Assembly (NCBI RefSeq): GCF_949628215.1
Contig: NC_134276.1
Coordinates: 11,063,690 to 11,127,689, forward strand
Direction: 5' to 3'
Length of the DNA stretch: 64,000 nucleotides
Source: Phalacrocorax aristotelis
Taxonomy: Eukaryota > Chordata > Aves > Suliformes > Phalacrocoracidae
Made by a program: the position numbers and the translations under genes. Below the pieces are notes generated by a model. It was not told where the DNA came from, did not search any database, and saw only the letters and a list, made by a program, of their open reading frames with translations. Position 1 is the stretch's first letter. Each line of letters begins with the position of its first letter. Below, one piece after another: positions 11,482-23,581 of the stretch.

Positions 11482-13559
11482 CTGTGGAATTAATTTTTCA
11501 AGACTTTTTTTTTTTTAAAGAGATTGAAGGTTTTTCTCTTTGCCTTTACTATTTTGTACAAGTCATGAAAAACCATCACATGTCACATGTGCCTTTTAAA
11601 TATGTTGGATTTTCTGATTTAGCATCTTCATTCTGATATATCTGGTACAAGTTTGGAGGAGGTGGGGTGGGTGACTTTTGGGACTCTTTTTTTCCTGTTT
11701 CTGAGCAGGCATCAGATTAATACTTTTTTTTTTTTTATTATTACTTTCTGGAAATAGAAATACAGAGTGATAATACACCTATGCAGAAGTAATATCCGTC
11801 TATAAGGAGGTGAGTAGAAAAAAAATGTGTCCTGCAGAAATAGAATATATATTAGTTTACATTTCTTTCTGTATTTTGAGCTTTAAGAAGTGATAGGGTG
11901 AGCTGTTGTTGCAAGCTTCTAGTTAATCTGATGTTTTTAAGGTCTTCTTTCCATTACAGTCAGGCAGACTTGCTCCACATTCAAGTTGCTAATTCTTGAC
12001 GCAGAGGTTATTTTCCTTCTCATTAAAATGCACTTATTTATTTTGCAATGAGAATAGCTTGCTTAAGATGCTTCTTTTGATCTTTGGTAATATCACAGAC
12101 TCAATGAGACTGCTAGCAGAAAGTGGTCTTTATCTCATTTCAGTTTTACATCTACCGTTAATTGGACCTGAATAATATAACCCCATTGCAAAAACTGTTT
12201 TAGTTTGCTTCATCTCAATATGATGTCCAATAAGGTGCAGCTATTATTAGTGCTTGCAAATTGCTCCCTGTCAGTAATTGGAAGGCTTCTTCATGTGTTT
12301 CTGTGATTTTATTTGCATCTATTGGATTTTAGTCCTTTTAAGAAGTAGAGGGGGAGGGGGGAAGGTATAGCGAGAAGTGCAAAGTTTTTACAAAATACAA
12401 TTTTTTTTTGAAGCTTGAATTTGTAATGTCACTTATGTTTCTAGGGCAACAACTTAATGTAATGCAGATCGGCAGCTGAAATACTTTTCCTAGCAGCTGC
12501 ACAGTGAAGTTAACAGGACCCACGGTCTGTTCTGCAGCTGATACTTGGAGCTTCGCGGCTGGTGGGGGTGGCGTTTGTCCCCCCTCTCCCCTTTGTGGCT
12601 GGAGTCCTCTTGGGGAGCAGCAAGCAGCACTGAGCAATGCCAGAGTTATCCTCAAGAGAGGTTGTAATATAAGATGCTGCAAGTTCAGGGGAGTGAATAA
12701 AATCAGAATTCCTATAGCTCTGTCTCAGGAAAAACTCTGAAAGGAGGGAGGAGGTGACAAAGTGAGCTTTCTCCGGCAACTTGGATCGTAGAGGAATGTG
12801 AAACTTCACAGTTTTCTCCTATCTCGCTCTTGAAAGTTAACACGAGAAATAGATAGGACTGGGAGACAGTTTTCTGACAGAAATCCCAGAACCTTTATTC
12901 CCAGACGCTGACATGATGACAAGAAGCTGGGTACTCAGCAGGGAGTTACCCGAGAATTTTGTTGACTGAGTTAAATCCTGCAGCAAGCAGGTGTTGGGTA
13001 AATGTTTTGATTCTTTGCAGTATATATTTGCATATTTGAAGCTTTCTGGTACTTATGACTCATTTTAGTTTGCCCAGATCTTAAAAAGAGCAAACGAGCA
13101 AACCCCTTAATTTTTACAGGATCCCTGCGTAGTGGTTTCAGGATGTGCACGCCCTGAGCTGCGCTCCTCAGTGCAAAGGTCCAGCTTGTCCTACCCACAT
13201 CCTGGGAGGTGAGGTACCTGCAGGTCTGACTGTTGTCATCTTATGGATAGTTATAGATACGTCACACCTTAAATGGTGCGAAGGGACTTTAATCACAGCT
13301 GTCTGACCGTCTCCAGTCCTTAATCCCTTCTGTACCAATACCTCCGACGGCTCCCTCGCCCTCCCTGGCATGACTTGTAACCTGTTTCTTGGCCGGGGTG
13401 GGTAAGTGTGGGTGTAACAGGTCAGGCTGGAGCAGCAAGCAGCTCTGCCCCTTCCAGAAGGTGCTGTGAAGTGTTTTAAAGGTTTGGTGCAAAGTTAAGC
13501 TTTATCTGTAGTGACGTTTCGTTTATAAAGGTTATTTTTTTTCTTCACACTAGTATGCT

Positions 13560-13571
13560 GGGGGGGGGGGG
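13560..13571 (+). repeat. G12 run followed by GGA repeats
   Basis: Twelve guanines are followed by TGGAGGAGGAGGAG. The strand is purine-rich and could form a G-quadruplex. No gene or promoter context is visible around it. Confidence 0.85.
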
Positions 13572-15771
13572 TGGAGGAGGAGGAGAAAACATGCTGGGAG
13601 AGTAACACTTGATGCCTTGAAGCATTTTTATTTTCTTGATAAAAAAGCTTTTTCTGTAAATTTTTCAGTTTTGTCACTTCTCATTTGCTGGGACCATGAA
13701 GGATGATAATATGCTCTCTGTAACCTTCCTCAGTGTATTTTTGTCTGGTACATTAATAGATTCCTTAGTACTTGAGGAAAAGCAAGTCTCAAGTTACTAG
13801 TTGCTAATCAGAACATGGAAGTGGTATGGTTTTTTTCTAAAAACTGTAATTCAAGGTTATGCATGTGCAAAAATAGCTTTAGGCTACAACAAATATTTCC
13901 TTCAGCAGGTCTAGCTCAGTTTATTGACATATTGTTTTGTAAACTGTGGGTGACTTGCATTGTTCTCAACCAAAATAACTTCCATCAATCAACATAAGAG
14001 GGTAATTAATTTACATATTTTCATTGTGGAAATGTTCCAGACTTTTTTTTACTGTACAGTGCTAGACTTGAGAGAGGAAAAGTGCAATAACGTTTTGGGT
14101 TTGTAGTTTGTTTTTAAATTATTCTTCACTTCTGTTTGTGCTGGAGAAAGCATTGTGACCTTCTTAAATTTGAGCTTGGCATAGCATTGAATGAAAATAA
14201 AGCAAGACTTAGGAGTGAAATTGTATTTTGTGATTGCGTCGCACATCTCATCCTGCGATGAGGAGAGGTTGGCTATTGCGTGCCATGACAAAATGTAGTC
14301 CAAAACGCTTGTCAAGAGTAAATGCAAGACAGTAAAATATTTCCTTTCTGTATGAGAATCTAAGGCCAGCAGAGGAGACTATGGCAGATACGGAGTCTGA
14401 TGAATTTTGTCAGGGGTGTGCCTGGCACCTCACTGCTTGCCAAAGATGAATGAATACATGTGCAGCGTGTTGTCTTTGAATAAGTCAGTGCTGGCTCATT
14501 TTTCCATGAGGCATCAACAGGTCCCAGATCCACCTGAACTTCGTTAGTCCATCTCTGAAGTATAGTTAAAACACAACTTCCTGAATCTGGTGAAATGTGG
14601 AGAACAGTGTGGTTAGCGCTGTGGATGGAATGACGGGAGGTGGCTTATGGGGGAGTGTGAACTTGTGTCTCCGAAGGTGTAGTGTGATGCCTTTTTCTCT
14701 CCTCCTCTGCACCCTGAACATACTCTGTGTACAGCTTTTAATAGCTTTTTTTTTCCTTTTTACCTCCATAGAGTGATGGAGCAGTGAAGCAGGATGTTCA
14801 GAGCCTCCACGTGAAGGGGTGCCATACACAGGCTATTCAGGCAAATCATGCTACCCATACCATCGTTTAGAATAAAACCTCACAGTTTTAAACCTAAGAC
14901 AATGTAATGCATAAAAGTCTTTCTTCATTTTACATTATGCATTCTCTGCCACAGTGCCTGGTCTGTTGCCAACATATTATACGTTGGCACTGCGACCTTA
15001 ATTCCTCACTTTTAAGCAGGATCCCACCACCTGAGGGGATATTACCGGAGGTGAGAAAGCTGCTCTGGGAGGCAGGGCATCGGATAAGACCAGGTTTTCC
15101 CAAAAGATTCTTGATAGTTGATATCAGGCCAAACAAACAAATGGAACACTTTTGTTTCTCACTGTTTTCATTCTTTGAACAAGATTTCTGATATTTACTT
15201 GAGGAGCTGCCCATGAACAGATAGCATTCAGGCTGATGGCATTGGACTCTCTTCCTAGTGGCTTTCTGACGGCGAATGTTGCATGACCTGGGCCGATTTA
15301 TTATTCTCCTGCAAGTGAGAGTGCTGCTGTGATTAACTATTGCTGCTGTAGAGACAAGGGCTGGAATCGAATTTTCTGGCTTCGAGGTCTAGTCCTGAGA
15401 TGCAAGGTCCGGATGTAACTGAGGTGCACAGTGGTACTGCTCGTGCTGACCAAGCCTAAGCTGCTTCTCCGTGACCAGTGCTGAGAAGCAGCAGGGTTGG
15501 CCAAGCTTACCCGTAACGTGCCTAATCTGCAGAGTGTGTGCTGCCTCCTGCTTGCTCGTAATCCTGGGTCTCACTCTTCCTGTGCCCACGCAGAAAACCC
15601 CTGCTTGCTTGCAGTGATGTTTTCAAGCTGGCTGTGCTGGAGATGGCTCGGAGCCCATATTCTGCGTTCACTCAGGCTGGGAACCCTCCCACTTCCCAGC
15701 GAGGACTGGCAAAATCCAGCTGAGTACCAATAAGCTCTCCAGAGCTTTTCTGATTTTTTTTTTTCCCCCAG

Positions 15772-15856
15772 GTACCTGAAAGAGTGGACAAAATTCCTGA
15801 TTTGCTGGCAAAGAATCAGAGAAGCGCTTGACCCAGCAATGAAAAAGTCCTTGTGA
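15772..15856 (+). other. Candidate 3' coding exon with strong acceptor
   Basis: The acceptor is excellent: a run of T residues then CCCCCAG, ending at 15771. Directly after it, one frame (entering after the first G) reads 27 codons, beginning YLKEWTKFLICWQRIREALD and ending in KKSL, followed by TGA at 15854-15856. The composition, with aromatic, charged and leucine residues at helix-like spacing, is plausible for a protein C-terminus. There is no clear polyadenylation signal close by, and I do not recognise the sequence. No upstream exon was found, so a chance combination remains the likeliest explanation. Confidence 0.2.
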
Positions 15857-18800
15857 TTATTCACTTGGGGACATTAAAGGCAAAGGAAGCCAAAGAAGGT
15901 CGTACAGGTATATGGGCAATGTGACTGTTGGCAACTTGGCAAGACTGAGATGGTCCCAGGTGCTCTTGTCTGTGCTAACTCTTCTGGGAAGTGTTGAACT
16001 GACTGGAGAAACGCACTTTTGCTTTCAGTAACTTGGAAAGATTGAAATCTGACTGTACTCTGTACCAGTCAGAACACACTCTGCTTTCCTTCCTTCCTGT
16101 GAAATAAGAAGTGTCAGGGTACTGCAATTAAGATGCCTTTTTTGACTCAAGCACATTTTCTCATCCCAGTTACTTTGAATCAAGTGGTGCAGGGGCCTGA
16201 ACTTGGACTGTCCACATCCCAAGTCCTCATCCCCTTTCTTTTTGCTCTGTGCTTAATTGAAGTGATCTGCAAGCAAAAGAGAATTTGTGAGCTAATCTAG
16301 TGAAAGCTTGTCCTCAGAGCTTCAGTTTTTAATCTCTTCCTGGAAGACAAGTGATGGGTGCAGTAGATGGTGCCAAATACAGGGACCCAAACAGTACACC
16401 CACGCTGGCAGAGACCACGTGCTCCCAGCCTTGCTCTTTGTAATGACTTTATGCAGTATGAAAATTCATGAGTATTTTATTTTCCTTTGGGTTAAGGAAT
16501 TATCTGATCAGCTGTCTGTCATTTTGAGAGTGTCTGGATGCAGTCTGTATTCCTCTTCCATCTCGACTCCTTTTAAAAGCTTCTGACTAGTATCCATTGT
16601 CCTGGCAGCATCGATGGGCTTTTATTGGAGAGCACGCAAATGACTGAGGCTCAAATCCAACTGGTGCAGTGCTCACTGAGCGATGGTTAAATAGACATAA
16701 AGGCTGGAGTTGGGTTGCTAAACACAGATATCTACTGCCTCGTTAAGAGCTTTAGGGTAGTGCATCACTGTTGGTACAGAAGGGCATGGATCTCTCGTTG
16801 TTCCAGGATGCATCTACGGTGCCACCATGCCCCAGTGCTTGGGCAGCTGAAACTCTTGTATGCTTCTGTGAATTAGGTGATAGCTTGCTGTGCATGGAGG
16901 GAAAGCAGCCTGTATCTTAGTGCAATGCAGTGCTTCACAAGTTTTTATTCTTTCCTGGCAAAACAGAAATTAATTTGATACTGATCCATTATGCTACTTT
17001 AATATATCCATTGGTCACAAAGTTGGAATATTGTTTTTAGGAGAACGTGCAATAAAGATGGGTTGAAAGGTAGAAGTGTATTAAAACAAATTCACTGTAA
17101 TAAATCCTATTGGGATGTACTTGTATCTAATTCTTCAGTAGTGTATCATTGCAGCAGGACAGGCGTTTGGCATTACACAGGAGTTAGGTGTGCATTGACA
17201 TCTTCCACTATTTTAATTTGCTTTGCTGTCATGTCTTGCAAACTTATCTCTAGTCTCATGCTATCTGGTGCATTTAATAACTGGATATTGTTAAAATAAA
17301 TCTTAGTAAAGGGAAGCTGGAAAAATAAATGAAAGGAGCTCAAACACTAAATGAGAGAAGAATCCAAGTTTCCTTGTTTTTTTTTTTGTTTTTTTTTCCA
17401 CTTAAAAAAAAGAAAAACACAACTAAAAATCTTTCTCCCTTAATCTGGCACTGTGGTAGGCAGTTTTTGTCTCACCCTAAGGAGCACATCACTCTGAACA
17501 GGTAGAACAGGGAAATAAATACAAATAGTGGGGTGGTTTTTTTTGTTTTTGTTTTTTTTTTTTTCCTGAGCTGCACCAAAATCCTGCAGCTCACAGGATC
17601 TACCTGTTTTCACCCTTCTTGAACGTATGTTCTTCCAAATGCCTTTTTAAAACCATTTCCAAGTAAGATTATGTTTCTTTCTTGAGATTTAGACTTTTTT
17701 CCCACATTCTGTAAGTATTTTTACAGACAAAAGATACTGTAGCATTTGAAACCAGTTTTACTGGACAACTTGCATGCATATCTGAGTCCTGATGTACACA
17801 GGCATGCCTTTAGACATGGCTGAATTTACAATGCACTTTGGTGTGTGTGTAACGTGGCTGCATGTCTCAATTCAAAGCAAGATGAGCAGCATCCCCTGTG
17901 CTGAATCCCTCCTTGCCACACCTCCAAGATGTGTTCAGAGGAGAGAGAAGGGCATGTCTGCCCCATGCCACGTCCCCATGTGGGGATCTGTTCAGTGTTC
18001 CCTCTGCAGTGCAGATGTGCTTTTAGTGTCTGAAATACTGAATTTTAAGCTCTCAGAGTCCAGTTGAAGTATAGTTCTTAAGTATCTCTAAAATCTGTTG
18101 TCTTATCACCTCTGTTTTTATTCTAATAGGGGATTTGGTTATCAATGGGGATTCAGTGTGCTGTGTAGGGCTTTGGAAGAGGAAAACAGTAACTGTTGCT
18201 CCCATGGAGAAGGGGGAGAAGCAAGAGCTCCTCAAATGGTACCTCCTGTGTGCTGCATGGGCCAAATTCCTGACTGTGTCTGGTCACTAGAACAATGTTC
18301 CCATGACGCCTCGTATGCCCCCTCCATGACGCCCCCCATAAGAGTGGAGGGTGTTACCATTCCCAGTCCCCAGCGAGGAATCACGCTGCCTCCCTTGAAT
18401 TCTCCTTGGCTTTGATTGTTCATCTGACCCCAAAGGGCTGTCATGTTGAGTTTCTTCGTGTGCAAGGGCAGCACGAAGCTGGCTGGATTTCAGCAAATGC
18501 TGGTGCTGAGTGGTTCCTGTGTTGTGTATATACAGTTTCAGAATGCTTTCAGAACGAATAGTCCTCAGCAAAGCTGTTCTAATGAGCTGGAATGTCGATT
18601 GTAGCATATCCTACCCAATCTTGCAGAGCTCCACTAGCTGAAGTACATTCTTTGTTCTTAAAATAGCCCCCACTGATTCAGATTTTAATTGCAGATATTA
18701 CAGCTGTCAAAGAAAGGGAGAGATGACCGGATGATTGTGTTGATAGTATAAATGGAAGCTGGGGATATGTCAACTTCCAGCTGTTAGATCTTCCTTCATT

Positions 18801-21800
18801 CAAGCGCTGTCGCAGATATGCCTGTGTTGTGCTGTGCTTATGTGGAGCAGAGGCTCTCTCTAATGTTAAGATGACCCTGAAGTGCATTGTGCCTCATTAT
18901 ATCCACTGTGTTGACTAAACTAATCTGACAATAAGTGTGTAGGGCTACAAGGATTTTGGTGTAGTAATGGTAACAAATAGACATAGATATTAAATATGCT
19001 GGTTGAAGTCTGAGTCTTGATAAATCAAGATGGAATTTACTAATGCACAGAGAGATTGTGATAGAGGAATTCAATTAAAACAGAAAAAACCCTCAAGGAG
19101 GTGATTAAAATGAATTTAAAGCTTGGGTACCAGACTGCATGTTTGCATTGCACATCAATCAACATTGGTCAGACGGTGAGAGCTCTTTCAAGTAAGTGAA
19201 CTGAATCTTTTCAGCGGAGATGTGTCAGGAACAGCCATCAGCAGAGTGGCCTGCCATCGTTGCTGTTTTACTTCATTACCTATTGATTGAGTTCTCAAGT
19301 TTTATGAGTTCATAAATCATGCCGTGGAAAGAGGCATGGTGGGCTGGCTTTGTTTTGTATTTTTTCATTTCTGGTGCCCAGGAGGATGGGTTTTTTGGCT
19401 GGATGCAAGAGGTGCCCAGCAGGTTCCTCGGGCTGCAGGATAATACCATGAGCATAGTGTGAGACCGTCCACCCTAGCTGACTATGAACGTGGAAATGAG
19501 AGAAGAAATCATGGAAAAGCCTCCAGACTGAGTCTGTAAATCAGTGCAGTGCTAACTACACAGACCAAATCACTGACACTGTAATGTTGTCTTTGAGCCA
19601 TTCGCTGTTTTGGAGAAGGGTAGGAATTAATCTCTTACAGGGGAGAGGGAGCTTCTGCCAACCTTGGGAGATTTCTGCAGGGAATATGAGAGGTGCATGC
19701 ATGGTAGCACACCTAAGTGATCCTTTGGGGATCACCAGTGTCCCAGTGTTGGTGGCATATGAAGGTTTCCATTACATTTCCTGTGTTTAGTATTAATCAC
19801 CATTAGTTGCACATTTACACAATGAAAGCTCAAGTCAGGGACTGGTAAGTGTTACACTTAGCAGATCTGGTCCTTAGAGAACTATAGGACTTTCTTTCCC
19901 ATTCCTGTTGTGAAAGGTAATATCCTTCATGGTTGTTGAAGGTTTAATTATGCCCTTGCAGCATCCTAATATGCCTTAGGGGATTTTGCTGGAACTTAAC
20001 AACAACAAAAGCCAGAGACAAGATGGAGAATATGATTTTTGTTTGTGTGTTTTGCTTGAACTGCTGAAAATGGGGGGAGAGGGGGGGCAGACTGTTGCTT
20101 GAGTATCACTAAAACTTTATTTTGTTCTGGTGCATATTACTTTGCAAATGCCGTAATAAAATTAATTTGAATTTTTTTCCTTCCCTTGTATGAGTAACGG
20201 GGTGGGGGGGGAATCTGCTCTGAAGATACTGTTACTGGCCTATATATGTAGCTAAATTAATTACATAAGCTATATATAATGTTGGTAATTGATGGTGTCG
20301 TATTCTCAGGGCAAGGGGAGAGGCATGTGAGTGCTCTGGATGCTCTGTGATGCCTGTCCTGGTGGCAGGATACTTGACTCCCACTTCATTTTGTTCCTTG
20401 ACACTTGGTTGAAGTAAAAGGAGAAACAAGATGAGCTTTGCTGTCTGAAATATTGACTATCGTATTAAGAGTCTGTTAAAAGTGGAAAGCAGGATTGGTT
20501 TAAGGTTACAGGAGCCATTTGAGTTACACTGTAGCCTCACACAGGAGTGGAAAACAGCAGAAGGTGCTGGTACACTGATAGTGTATTACTGGCAATAATT
20601 ATCTTGAACTATCCTTTCCTAATGAAGTCTGCAGAAAAAATGTACGTGCTTTCTAGCTGTCTTGCGTTTTGGTGGCTTTTTAAAAATTTTATTCTTAACA
20701 GCTTCACAGTAAGTTTTAAAACATTGCAGCGGGGCCTTATCCTGATCATCGATTCAGGCAAATCTTTCAGTGAAAGTATCAGAGGTTTTGCTTCTCTGAA
20801 GACACGTACAAACCCAGCACTTTATTACAGATGAGGAGCAGGCATTGCTCACTTGTTTCCATATTGCTCCACGTCCTTCTGATCGCCGTGCATTTTCCCT
20901 CATCTTTATTGCAGGGAAAATGGAGGAGGGTCTTGGCATCTCATATCATTTACACCATTTATGAGCAAGTGATTTGAAAACAAAAGCTTTGGAGGAGGCA
21001 AAATGAACAAAAATTTGGGAGCTTAAGGAAATTTCACCTGATGACCAAACCCTGTAATTTTGCAAGCCAGAAAGTAGGCGTTGTTTTTCAGAGAAACTGA
21101 AAAAAACCCTGTACAGCCCACTCTCAGATGGAAGGGAAGTGAAAGTAATAACGAAAAAGGTATTTGTTCATGGTCTGTACCTGCACAGGGAGGAGATTAC
21201 TGAGACTAGGTGGTACTTCAGTATATCAGGTGGAGGTGTAACGAGACCCAGTGTTCTAGAAAGCAGAACTGAAGGAAATGAGGCACACTTGAAATTTTCT
21301 TTTCACAGTGAGGGCAATTAACCATTGGGAAGAACTCAGCTAGAAATGTGATGCGTGGCTGTCACCTGCTTTCACAACTGGGTGCTTCTCTGGGAGAGGT
21401 GCTGTAGCTCAGAAACAGTGGGCTTGATCGAGGAGCCATTTGGCCTGAACTCCTTCACGGCCTGAACTGATGAGTCAAGCAGTGTGCTCTTGACCTTAAA
21501 TTCTGTGAGACACTGAAATGAATCACTCTTGTGTATTTTCAATATATTTCTTTAAAGTTCTTTTATAGTTAGAAAATGGGAATTGTCTCATCCTAAGGAA
21601 GTGGTAAGTATAAAGGGATGAGTATTGTGGGTTTTGCTTTGATGTATTTTTCAGTACCTGCGTGTCCCCAGTGTGCTCAGCAGTACTGTTTGCTTTCTGT
21701 CTTGAACACCAGTTGGACTGCTGGTGGTATCCCTTGCATTAGTGTGCTGGATAAACACTTGAGATGCACTCTTTGAGGAGAAAGCATTTTGCATCCAGGT

Positions 21801-23420
21801 GATTATTAATGCTAAGTGAGGCTGAAAAGATTAATCAGCTAATTGCGTCAATCGCATAGTGGTTTTTTTTAAGAAAGGGATTATGCAATAGCAAGATGGT
21901 ATTGCACAATGAGTCCCTTTGCAGGAAAAAAGAGGAGGAGTGCTCCAGAGGACTCTGCTACCCTCAGTAGGTATCAAACTATCAAAATATTAAAATAGCT
22001 TTAAGTGCATTTGGACGAGAATAGTTAGGTGCAATATTTGGTGGGAGTTATTGCTGTTTCTTATTCTGTAGTCATAGGAGGGAAAAGAAAAACATCTAGG
22101 GATCAATCTATTCTTGTGAGGCTGGGAGGAAACTTCCTTCCTTATTCCCCTTTCATTAACACTATATTATGTGGAGGCACTGGATGAGCCTTGCCTTGGG
22201 GTTAACATAATAGACCCCCATTTGAACTGGTTTTTAACCAGTATAGACTTGAAGGTTTCCCCAGGGCTGCAAGAATAAATGGGAAATGGTAATGCAGGGA
22301 AACGCTGCCATCAGCCCTCAGGAAAGGCTGCCCAGCCAGCTTGTCCTTCCCACAGATAAACAGGAGTTGGGATCTGAAATGACTAGGTCTCCATGAGCCT
22401 GAGTTCAAACCTGCCCAGACAACGGAGAGGCATTTTTGCTATGTTGAAGCTGCTGACACCAGCTGCAGCAGGGTCGTGTCTGTGCAAACGGGCCAAGCTC
22501 ACGCTCTTCAGCCTGTGGACTTGCTCTGGTCTGGAGGATGCATCACTGGGATAGCACCGCTCAATAACTGCCCAAAAATGTCCTGCTTGGAGGTGATGTG
22601 GGCACAGCAGACAGGGGAGCTCCTGTGCAGGACCAGCCTCCTGGTGCCTGGAGGAGGCTTGGCTGACTGGTGTGAGCTCTCATGTAGCACAGATGCTGCA
22701 CAGCTGTTTTTGAAATCCTTACATGGTCCCTCAGCCAACCTTGTCAAACTTGTGTGCTTGAAGTTAGGCTCCCAAATCCACACTTCGGAACCCGTTAGGT
22801 TGTTTTAGAGCTGTGCAAAGCACCAGTGTTTCCAACTTAAAGTAAATTGCTCAAGTAGTTTTTTGGTAGTTTTTAATGGCAAGGTCATCTCTGTGTGAGG
22901 CAGCAGGGAGGCAGCAGTGGACTCGGTGGCATAAAGGTCTTCAAAGGCAGAGAATGATTGTAAGAAACTTCAGTGAAGTCACTTAGGGGCAGTTGTCCAG
23001 GCAGTTCTGGAGGGGAAGGAGTGGGAGATAGCAGTTCTGGGGACATGGATGGGTTGCTGTGTGAGCCTGCTGCCGTGCTGCTCTGGAGGGCTGCACCTCT
23101 GCCCCCTGCAGCAGCTGGAGCCCGGCACGGCGGAGGGTCCCCGGCAGAAGGCACGGACGCCAGGGCAGCGGCTGCCATTGCACCGTTAGCCACACAGTGT
23201 GTGGCGGCTTGAAATCCCTCTCATCTTCATTATGAAGCTGAGATTCAGTGGCAGTTTCACAATGGCACAGTACCCTGTGCGGAGGAGGGAAAGTAGGTCA
23301 CAGGCTGCCCTGCCAGCATTTGTTTGTAGGTCTGTAGGGCCGTGTTGAGAGCTGAAGGCACCAAGGATCCAACCAGCCAGGATGTGTTTCTCACCTGTTT
23401 CTTTCATGTCCCTGTTTCAG
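15857..23420. other. Single-copy noncoding stretch
   Basis: Nothing gene-like is supported. The stretch contains scattered short T and A runs (for example around 17380-17410 and 17540-17563) and a CpG-rich patch at 23040-23212, listed separately. Open frames here are short and featureless. Confidence 0.55.
23040..23212. other. Small CpG-rich patch
   Basis: About ten CpG dinucleotides fall within roughly 150 bp, in a window that is otherwise CpG-poor. The segment is GC-rich with several CTG and GCAGC words. On the minus strand an ATG in good initiation context (G at -3 and +4) opens an Ala/Pro/Ser-rich frame, but this is what GC-rich low-complexity DNA gives by chance. It could be a weak promoter or regulatory element, or a local GC-biased patch. 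Confidence 0.4.
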
Positions 23421-23581
23421 ACATGGGAGTCGTCTGGGGAAGAGATGCTGGATGGTTTTGTTGAATTCCCTGTTTTCATTATGAATATTTCAGTAGGGCC
23501 CCGAGGTTTTCTGTGTGACTGGGCACCAGGCATTGCGCAGACTGTTCAGACTGCCCGTACGCTGAAGAGTAGATGCTTCAG
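23421..23581 (+). other. Weak exon-like open segment
   Basis: A good pyrimidine-rich acceptor (CATGTCCCTGTTTCAG) precedes 161 nt that are open in one frame, and a weak GTAGAT donor follows. The translation has no motif I recognise. It is recorded only because the acceptor is strong. Confidence 0.12.

Larger units (their letters stand above)
9993..15771. other. Single-copy, AT-rich noncoding stretch
   Basis: I find no supported gene. The stretch contains the hairpin at 11441-11481 and a G12 run at 13560-13571, listed separately. A 172-codon minus-strand frame (10501-11019) includes low-complexity lysine runs from poly-T tracts and has no recognisable domain, so it is left out as a gene. Confidence 0.55.

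Noticed and set aside
22395-22420. GAGTTCAAACC word resembling a tRNA B box
   Set aside because: There is no A box at the right distance and no cloverleaf can be folded around it.
22885-23195. Ala/Pro/Ser-rich minus-strand frames with a good start context
   Set aside because: Low-complexity GC-rich DNA commonly gives such frames, and no splice donor or homology supports an N-terminal exon.
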